Shown: positions 57,810 to 64,000 of the stretch, in pieces
How the letters are laid out: each line of letters begins with the position of its first letter
Numbering within the stretch: position 1 is the first letter of the stretch
From: Prorocentrum cordatum
Taxonomy: Eukaryota > Sar > Dinophyceae > Prorocentrales > Prorocentraceae
Reading direction: 5' to 3'
Assembly (NCBI GenBank): GCA_963575745.1
Contig: CAUYUJ010011270.1
Coordinates: 124,001-188,000 of the forward strand
DNA length: 64,000 nucleotides
Position numbers and translations under genes: made by a program
Notes under the pieces: model-generated
Told to the model about the DNA's origin: nothing
Databases searched by the model: none
Seen by the model: only the letters and a program-made list of their open reading frames with translations

Positions 57810-59643
57810 TCAGCCGTACTTCCAACGCCACTTTTCCACGAAGAAATCTCCATCCCACCAGTAATCGGACAAGTACCACACAACTGGGTGAGGCCAGCCC
57901 GAATCGGGATCGATCCACGTGTCGAAGTACTCCGTATTCCACACTTTGGTGTAGACTTCGTCTACTTCGCAGTAGTTCCACATTCCGCCCGAGCCATGTG
58001 TCCACTTGAGACGCTTCTTGGCAGCAAGCTTGACTGGAAGGCAGCGTTTAGCCATCCACTGGAGTTGGAGGTTTCCCAGCCGTCTCAGACAAGAGCTCCA
58101 GAAAGGATTTGAGGCAAAACGGCTACTGACCCGCAACAAATTCTGTCCAAGGAACTCTACGAACCCTCTCATCGGGACCCCGAACGTTGACATACAGACC
58201 ATGATAGCCGCTGTCCCGGCAAGCTTTGAAGTATGGGATTTTGCACCAGTCATATGTGAAATGAGGACCACCAAGGCCCGACGGTATAAGAAACCGAGCC
58301 GGCAACTTGACCACCCTTCGGAATAGTAGCGGGGAGCAGTATGAAAGTGCCTCAAGATCACGTTTAGACAGGAAGCAGACTTTGCGGTTAGACCTGCAAA
58401 GATTCCCCTGAAAAGATAACGTAAGGATCCGAAGCCGTGTGATGTAGCATACCGAAAGCTTGAGCCCGAGACTGCAGGAGCCGACAGGGGTCATGGGGAG
58501 AGAAGGGGCCCATCCCCCCAAACCTGAGGGAGGAAAAACAGACGCCGAGGCCCAAGGACTCAGAGGCTCCCTGAGGAGGAAAGGAGTTGCGAAGCCACGG
58601 TATCCCTAAGATCGAATGGATCGAGCGGGTCCCAGATAGAATCGCACAAGTGACATCACCTGGTGTCAGCCAATCCACTAGGTGGTAGGCAGAAGAAGGG
58701 AGTGGAGATACCAATGGGGTCTCGATTCAGACCCAAATGCAAATTCCGTGAGGCGTCAAATGCCCCGGCTCCACTAGTATTGAAGCCTGTTCTCTGAGGC
58801 CGCAATAAGGTAAGAGACCCAGACCTCTGAAGATTCCGTAACATTAAATTTGTGCACTTGCATTCCGTGAAACATTGCCACGGCAAACTTCCGAGTGTAG
58901 GGCGCACATGGGCCACGAAAAAGGCGACGGTCTTTCCCGGTCCTAGCAAAAGACCCATGTTGATCGACAAACGTCAAAATTGACCGAATGGAGCAGATGA
59001 TGGGAGAGATCCCCTGAATTACGTTCCAGAACCGACCTGGGTCAACATACCCCGCTCCCAACCCAAGCTTCATCAAATCTCCAATAAGCTCTAGCCATCG
59101 AGAAGTGTCGGGTTCCCTATTCCACCGCTCGCGGACCATCCTCTGTACATCGGTGACACGACCAGCGATTGAGCGAAGCTCCTCCATGGATTTAGACGAG
59201 GCCCTGGTAGGCGGTCGTCTTTGAAGATACCTGGCCATTTGACCCCATATATTCCACCAAACTGTGTAAATGAAATTCCCAGGGTCCGACCAGCGATTGT
59301 CGTAGAACACTGCGCCTTTGTATGACATCGTCTTGATCTGTACAAAAGACATAGAGCGCACTGCGATTCCCACGATCCCAATAAGGTTCTTGCATGCCTC
59401 ACTTGAGAAGAATTCCTCAAAGAGATTCCATAGCTGCCTGAGAGGTATCTCGAATTCACGCCCTTTCTCATACATGTGGAGTGTGACGCATTTCTGTGGA
59501 TTGTATGAACCTGAATTTACAGGAGCGATCTCGGAACTTTCAATTGCCAGTGCACGTGGGCAGGCGGATGCCCATGCCTCGAAGACACAACACTGGAGAG
59601 ATTTTGAATTCCATGGCCTGACGACCCTCTGAGGGGCAAGCAT
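57810..59643 (-). pseudogene. Unrecognised long coding stretch, frameshifted, compositionally foreign
   Basis: Overlapping minus-strand frames of natural protein composition follow each other: 59,643-58,774 (LHMYEKGREFEIPLRQLWNL, GLGAGYVDPGRFWNVIQGIS), 58,714-58,388 (HLVDWLTPGDVTCAILSGTR), 58,521-58,123 (KLPARFLIPSGLGGPHFTYD) and 58,361-57,810 (WNYCEVDEVYTKVWNTEYFD). Trp, Tyr, Phe and Ser are frequent, unlike the Ala/Arg-rich neighbours, and codon third positions are not strongly GC-biased. I see at least three frame changes. I recognise no domain: no polymerase GDD, no P-loop, no protease motif. It could be an endogenised viral or horizontally acquired gene that is now broken, or an unusual transposon gene. 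Confidence 0.45.
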
Positions 59644-59935
59644 GAGAGTGTGTTCCCAGATAACTTGAGAGGGGGTTGAAGCAGAACGAGGTCAACGGAT
59701 TGAACCAAAATGACTACAGAAAAGCACCAGGACACCAAGACAACCGACAGATGCGGATCCATTAGATGGTGAGACAGGGATGAGAGGTACACTTTATCAG
59801 GGATCGGACGGCAGTCATCGTCCTGGCCAACTAAGTGAGATTAACAATCCCAGGCCAAACCCATTTGTACTGAGGTGAAGAAGCAAACTAAGCGCAAAGC
59901 GACCCCTAGTAGAAACTTGTCACTTCGAGGCTGTG
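59644..59935. other. Right flank of the compositionally distinct stretch
   Basis: A hydrophobic minus-strand frame at about 59,792-59,690 (LSVVLVSWCFSVVILVQSVD) resembles a signal peptide and overlaps the start of the unrecognised ORFs in another frame. Otherwise nothing. Confidence 0.3.
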
Positions 59936-60180
59936 GGCAAAGGGAGCGAGTGGGAGAAGGGGAGAGTGGGAGAAAGGGGGGAGTGGGAGAAGGGGGGCGG
60001 GGGGCGGTGGATGGAGAGAGTCAAACTTAGTGAGCGAGTGGGGGGAGAGTGGGAGAAGGGAGTCAAACTTAGTGAGCGAGTGGGAGAAGGGGGGCGGGGG
60101 GGCGGTGGATGGGGAGAGCCGGGGCGAGGAGGATGCGGACGAAGAGGAGGCGAGAAGGAGGAATAAGGGTGATGCGGAGG
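59936..60180 (+). repeat. GA-rich tract with two-copy direct repeat
   Basis: AGTCAAACTTAGTGAGCGAG occurs at about 60,019 and 60,061. GGGAGAAGGGGGGCGGGG and GCGGTGGATGG also occur twice. Purine-rich throughout. Confidence 0.8.
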
Positions 60181-60365
60181 AGGAGGAATGTGATTGCGCT
60201 GCTCAAGCCCACGGCTCAACGTCGCGCTTAGATTCGCGGTGCGGCGTCAAAGCGCAGCCACGAGCCACGCGCAAAAAAATGATGCCACCAGTCGACCCCC
60301 CATCGAGGCAGTAAAAGCTCACATGCACGATCTCGATTCGGCAGCTGCAGCGATATACGCGACAC

Positions 60366-62020
60366 CTATTTGGTTTTGATCTCGCGCACCTGGACAAGAC
60401 TGCTGACGCGATGCGGGATGGTGTCGATCAGCGACTCGAGGTACTCGACCGTCTGCAGGATCTTCGCGCAGGCGACGTCGTCCTTGGCCATCCTGCGCGC
60501 GAGGGGAAGGTCGCGCGTTGGCGCCGCGCTCAGCTGCTGGTCCGTCGACAGCTTGTCCTTCATTTCGTCCGAGCCTTCATCAGAGCTGCCGCGTCAGTGT
60601 CATCCTTCGCCCACGTCCACTTCGGGTCGCCCCCCTCGATGGACGCCTCGATCGCGCGGGCATTCGCCGTTGTCAACGTGTATTTGGTCGCCACTTTTTT
60701 GGCCCTGGGCGCGAGGTCCTTGAGCGAGCCGCCGCTGCCAGTTCCGCCGCCTCCACGCAATTGGCGGCCGCAGCCGCGCCCTTATCACCTGCGTCAGCTT
60801 CCTTTGCGACCTCAGCCTTCGACTTGGCAGTTGCCTTCGCCTTGGTTTTGGCGGCTGCCTTCGCCGCGACCGCCTTGGCCGCGGTCGCGGCCTCGCCGTC
60901 GCCCCCCTGCGCAGCAGCTGGGGCGGGCGCCTCCTCGGACTTCGTCTTCTTAGCAGTGGCGTTCTCGAGAGCGACCGCCGCGCGCTCGCGGCTCTCCTCC
61001 TCGCCCACATCAGGCTGGTTGCCCCAGATCTCGCGCTTCGACCATGCATCGGTGAATGCCTCCCTCGTACCGCGCGCGATGTAGAGAGCCCCCAAGCTCT
61101 CGCTCAGTTCATCGCGGGCGACCCACGGCGGGCCCATCGCCATCGTCTTGCAGAAATCTTAATCGCCTGAGGCGTAGCAAAACACATGGTTACCATTAGT
61201 GGCACGTCATCCCTCTCATCTTTATCTTACGCATCATCCTTCTCGCCCTCCCCTTCCCCCCCTGCTCCTCCTCCTCCTCCTCCGCCTCATCCTCCTCTTC
61301 TCTCTCTTCTTCCCCCCCCCCTCCTCCGTCCACTCGTCTACTCCTCGTCATCCCCCTCCTCGTCCGAACCAGCGGGCGGGGCCTGCAACCGTCCCAGGCG
61401 TCCTCCGCCCTCGAGATGGGCTACGCGCCCTATGGGTAAGTACTGCCCGCTCTTGCACCCTGCGCGCGGGAGCGCTGTGATCTTCTCGCGCTTCTCGACG
61501 AACTCCCGGTGCTTCTCTTTCGCCCAGTTCGCGCGGCACGCCTCCTGGGCCTCGCCGTTGCTCTTCAGCGACATGAGCTCGGTGTTCTCCCTGCTGCCGT
61601 TCTTCTCCACCGCTCGCTGCGCTGCAGAAGCGATGGAGTTCCCGTTCTTCACATTCAGCTTGAAGGCGAAGCCGAGCGACTTCACCTGCTCCCGCATCAT
61701 CTCCTTGGCCTGCATCCTCAGTGCCGTCGGGCCCTTCTCGTTGAGGTCGACTATCTTCGCGCTGGGTACGTCAACCAGCTCGCCATCATTGAGCGCGTTC
61801 TCGGGCGGCCCTAGATCGCCGGGCCTGGCGCCCTTCATCCCGAGGATCGCTTTCAGGCCCTCCGACGTGGCGGATTCATCATCTCACTGTGTGCCCCGAC
61901 ATCGATCTCCCTGCCTCCTGTGATCATGCTCTCGATGCGACTCTGGCTCTGCTGAAACTGCTGCGTCGCCGCGAACTTGGCGATCTTCTTCGGGGCGGCG
62001 ACCGCCGTCGCCTTGCTGTC
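60366..62020 (-). pseudogene. Gene C: Lys/Ala-rich mobile-element-type protein, frameshifted, with introns
   Basis: The first exon starts at 62,020 after TGCCACAG|G and reads KKIAKFAATQQFQQSQSRIE then SMITGGREIDVGAHSE. After a frame change at about 61,870 follow SATSEGLKAILGMKGARPGD, ALRMQAKEMMREQVKSLGFA, FKLNVKNGNSIASAAQRAVE and EKHREFVEKREKITALPRAG. This exon probably ends at CAG|GC near 61,383. The next exon (from about 61,157) reads WVARDELSESLGALYIARGT and an Ala/Lys stretch (KAVAAKAAAKTKAKATAKSK). Two more frame changes lead to LKDLAPRAKKVATKYTLTTA and LARRMAKDDVACAKILQTVE, ending VQVREIKTK and stop. I recall the MQAKEMMREQVKSL…KLN.K.G block from repetitive dinoflagellate proteins. Function unknown. 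The start of the gene lies further right or is lost. Confidence 0.5.
61200..61345. repeat. Pyrimidine-rich (CTC)n tract in a gene C intron
   Basis: CCCCTGCTCCTCCTCCTCC and C runs between two gene C exons. Confidence 0.7.
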
Positions 62021-62039
62021 CTGTGGCAGAGCAAATATC

Positions 62040-62369
62040 TATTCCCCTCCTAGCCCCGTTAACTGAACAGAAGGAGGGAGAGCCATATTTTGGCGACGAC
62101 CGCGAGCACAGCCGCAGGCTCTCCGCCCCGTCCAAAAGACGGGGGAACAGAGTTGCGGGGTGGGAGGTGGGAAAAGCGCTGCTGAACCTAAACAGCTGCG
62201 GGAGCAGGGAGGAGGAGGGGCGACAGAGCACTACGGCCAGGGGGGAATAAAACCGTTTAGGCGCATGCCAAACGAAACCATATTCCCCTCCTAGCCCCGT
62301 TAACTGAACAGAAGGAGGGAGAGCCATATTTTGGCGACGTCCGCGAGCACAGCCGCAGGCTCTCCGCCC
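62040..62369. repeat. 89-bp direct repeat, two copies (62,040-62,128 and 62,281-62,369)
   Basis: Both copies start TATTCCCCTCCTAGCCCCGT and end CGCAGGCTCTCCGCCC, with one mismatch in 89 bp. They are 241 bp apart and lie directly upstream (minus-strand sense) of the first visible gene C exon. Confidence 0.92.
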
Positions 62370-63059
62370 ACGCCCGCCCCGGGCCGCTCCCCAGGGGGAT
62401 CGCCCTAACGGCGCCCGCCCTCCCTCCAAACAAAGATGGCCCTAGGGGTCCGCCAATGAGACAGGGGAGGGGCGAGGGGCAGGGAGCCGGAGAGGAGGAA
62501 GGAAGGCGGGCCCGCCATCACCCCGCGCAAAACCCTGGGTGCCAAGCGCACTAATCACAGTAGCGCGGCGCCGCAACTAGCTGCAGCTGCAGAGGGGTAG
62601 CGCGAATACTGGAAACAGTATGGCAAAACAACAGAATCCGCCCCTCCGGGGGGCACTGCGAGGCGGGGCTGCGGAAGGCCAACTCCCCGGGCGCACAGGG
62701 TCACCACTGCGGCGCACCGGATCCAGCACCGCACCAACCGTTCCCACCGCAGCTCTTCCGCTCCCCAGAGGGGGGCCTTCCACGGGTTACATCAACTGGG
62801 CGCCGTCAAAACCGGCGGGTTCCCCCAGATTGGAGCCCGAGGGGTTCGCAAGGCCGCAAGCTTGGTGCCAGCTGCTTGCGGGAACAACAGGCATACGGCG
62901 AGGGGGCAGCACCCCTCCGCTTACTCATGCTACGGCCAGCCAGCCATGGCTTCCACGGGCATCCCCCCTCCCCAGCTTACCGCCCCGCCAACCGGGTGGG
63001 GCTGGGAGGGGGCCCGCGCGGCGGGGGGACAACGCTGCTCCCGCCGGGACGCCTCCGGG
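62370..63059. other. Between gene C repeats and the recombinase gene; no gene seen
   Basis: GC-rich sequence downstream of the recombinase stop. No supportable coding or clear terminal repeat. Confidence 0.45.
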
Positions 63060-64000
63060 TCAGCTGCGCGCGTGGTATTCTTCCGGGGGCTGCTCCCGGA
63101 ACTTGACCCGCCCCCCTCCCTTCTCGGGTGGGGTCTGCCCCAGGCGGTTCGCGCTTCCCAAGGTGAGGTTGTAGTTCTGGGCGGACATCGCCTCCGAGAG
63201 GCCCTTCTGGGGTTCGTGCGCCTCCCAGAGGTACGCGTGGAAGGCGCCCGACCTCCACCTCCCGAACCGCTTGAGCCGCTCCAGGTCTGGTATGGCGTGG
63301 TACATAGCCGTGGCGCCTCCGATCCTCAGGGAGTGGCTCCCAATGTGCGAGGGATGTATCCCCACCGCCTTCGCCGCCTGGCCCAAGAGGTCGGTGATGT
63401 CCTTCCGCCGGATGGGTTTCCCATCCCCGTCTCGGAAGAGAGGGGGGTCTCCCTCCGAGGTCCACCGCTGGGGCGCCAGCCTCTCCAGCTCGGCGAGGGC
63501 TCCGACAGGGCAAAGGGGATTGCCCGTGGCGTAGTGGTTGCGGCAGCATCCGAAATTGTACTGGTCGGTCTTGCTCCCCTTGATGTAGATAACCACCTCG
63601 TCCGCGGACGCGAAGGTAGGGCAGACCGCGCCCTCCCTCCTCGGGGTGACATCCCTCCCGAAGAGGACCCGCTCCGCCGCCCAATCCCTACCCCCGGAGG
63701 TGTCGGCGAGGTACTCGGAGGCGCGCAGCATAAAGAAGAAGGCGGTGGTGAGGGCGGCCCAGGCGGCCGCGTCTCCTACCCTCCCGGTGTCCAGCTTCCC
63801 CTTTAGCCAGCGCATCATCTCAATGGTGACAGGGTACTTCCGGTTCTGCTTGGCGCCCATCCTCCGTAGTCCCCCCAGCGCCAGCGCGAGCCTGGGGGCC
63901 AGCTCCAGAGGGTCCGGGTATCCCGCCGCGATATGGTAGTGGCGGACCGCCATCAGCATTCCCCGGATCGTCCCCTCCGAGCGGTGCTGGACATGGGCCA
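63060..64000 (-). CDS. Tyrosine recombinase/integrase (DIRS- or Crypton-like), N-terminus outside window
   Basis: The frame is open from the right edge (HRSEGTIRGMLMAVRHYH) to a stop at 63,060-63,062, about 312 codons. It would catalyse site-specific DNA integration through a tyrosine nucleophile. The catalytic set is visible in order: Arg in FFFMLRASEYLA, Lys in IYIKGSKTDQYN, H-x-x-R in GSHSLRIGGATAMY, Trp in RFGRWRSGAF and the Tyr in FHAYLWEAHE. CPVGALAELERL is also typical of retroelement recombinases. The domain is intact without stops or frameshifts, unlike every other element gene here, so it may be recent. In eukaryotes such enzymes come from DIRS/Ngaro retrotransposons or Cryptons. 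Neighbouring reverse transcriptase, if any, would lie right of the window. After the catalytic domain a short Gly/Pro/Arg-rich tail follows. Confidence 0.85.
   Translation of the reverse strand, partial: AHVQHRSEGTIRGMLMAVRHYHIAAGYPDPLELAPRLALALGGLRRMGAKQNRKYPVTIEMMRWLKGKLDTGRVGDAAAWAALTTAFFFMLRASEYLADTSGGRDWAAERVLFGRDVTPRREGAVCPTFASADEVVIYIKGSKTDQYNFGCCRNHYATGNPLCPVGALAELERLAPQRWTSEGDPPLFRDGDGKPIRRKDITDLLGQAAKAVGIHPSHIGSHSLRIGGATAMYHAIPDLERLKRFGRWRSGAFHAYLWEAHEPQKGLSEAMSAQNYNLTLGSANRLGQTPPEKGGGRVKFREQPPEEYHARS

Noticed and set aside
57810-59643. RNA virus polymerase
   Set aside because: No GDD or other polymerase motif order found in any frame. A viral origin is only a hypothesis based on composition.

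Overview
The window looks like nuclear DNA of a dinoflagellate (core dinoflagellate, Prorocentrum/Symbiodiniaceae-like). This is inferred from four things. The DNA is GC-rich with very long gene-poor stretches. It has huge alternating GT/GCGT and other microsatellites. It contains decayed, frameshifted transposon proteins of kinds I remember as very common in dinoflagellate gene predictions, including a Ty1/copia polyprotein with a SAP-like segment. At least one intron with a GC-AG border can be placed in phase between two protein-like exons. No bacterial operons, rRNA, tRNA or CRISPR arrays were seen. No database search was possible, so family assignments rest on visible motifs and memory.

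Layout. 1-24 kb is mostly non-coding: satellites, microsatellites, a two-exon minus-strand gene with a duplicated PADA-x-PG motif (5.2-6.7 kb), a LINE reverse-transcriptase remnant (8.7-9.2 kb) and possible exons at 20.2-21.0 kb. At 23.8-24.4 kb lie plus-strand fragments of an endonuclease/exonuclease/phosphatase (EEP) domain and of a helicase-like protein. They abut the truncated 3' end of a copia retrotransposon on the minus strand (24.43-26.19 kb: integrase and linker).

The most interesting structure is at 26,189-48,076. The copia polyprotein stops at 26,188 in the middle of its protease-integrase region and resumes, in the correct register, at 48,077 (protease, gag, a putative tRNA-Met primer-binding site and a candidate 5' LTR up to about 49.63 kb). 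The two break points share an 8-bp direct repeat (CTGAGGTT on the plus strand). The 21,888 bp between them begin and end with about 33-bp imperfect terminal inverted repeats. The simplest reading is one giant TIR DNA transposon inserted into one copia element. Inside it are two large minus-strand genes. Gene A (about 31.4-27.2 kb) is zinc-finger-like and otherwise of unknown function. Gene B (46.05-40.15 kb) has two in-phase introns and a D-R-A-x-x-N plus C-x-x-H pair reminiscent of the catalytic core of hAT-like transposases. Both carry frameshifts, so this copy is probably dead.

From 49.6 kb to the end are further minus-strand mobile-element genes. They are a TNP2-like 'LDGV' family gene broken by a frameshift and introns (gene D, 53.0-55.35 kb), a compositionally distinct stretch with long unrecognised frameshifted ORFs (57.8-59.64 kb), a basic/alanine-rich gene of a TE-associated type (gene C, 60.37-62.02 kb), and a tyrosine recombinase with all catalytic residues visible, running off the right edge (63.06-64.0 kb). 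From 24.4 kb on, every coding region I could support lies on the minus strand.
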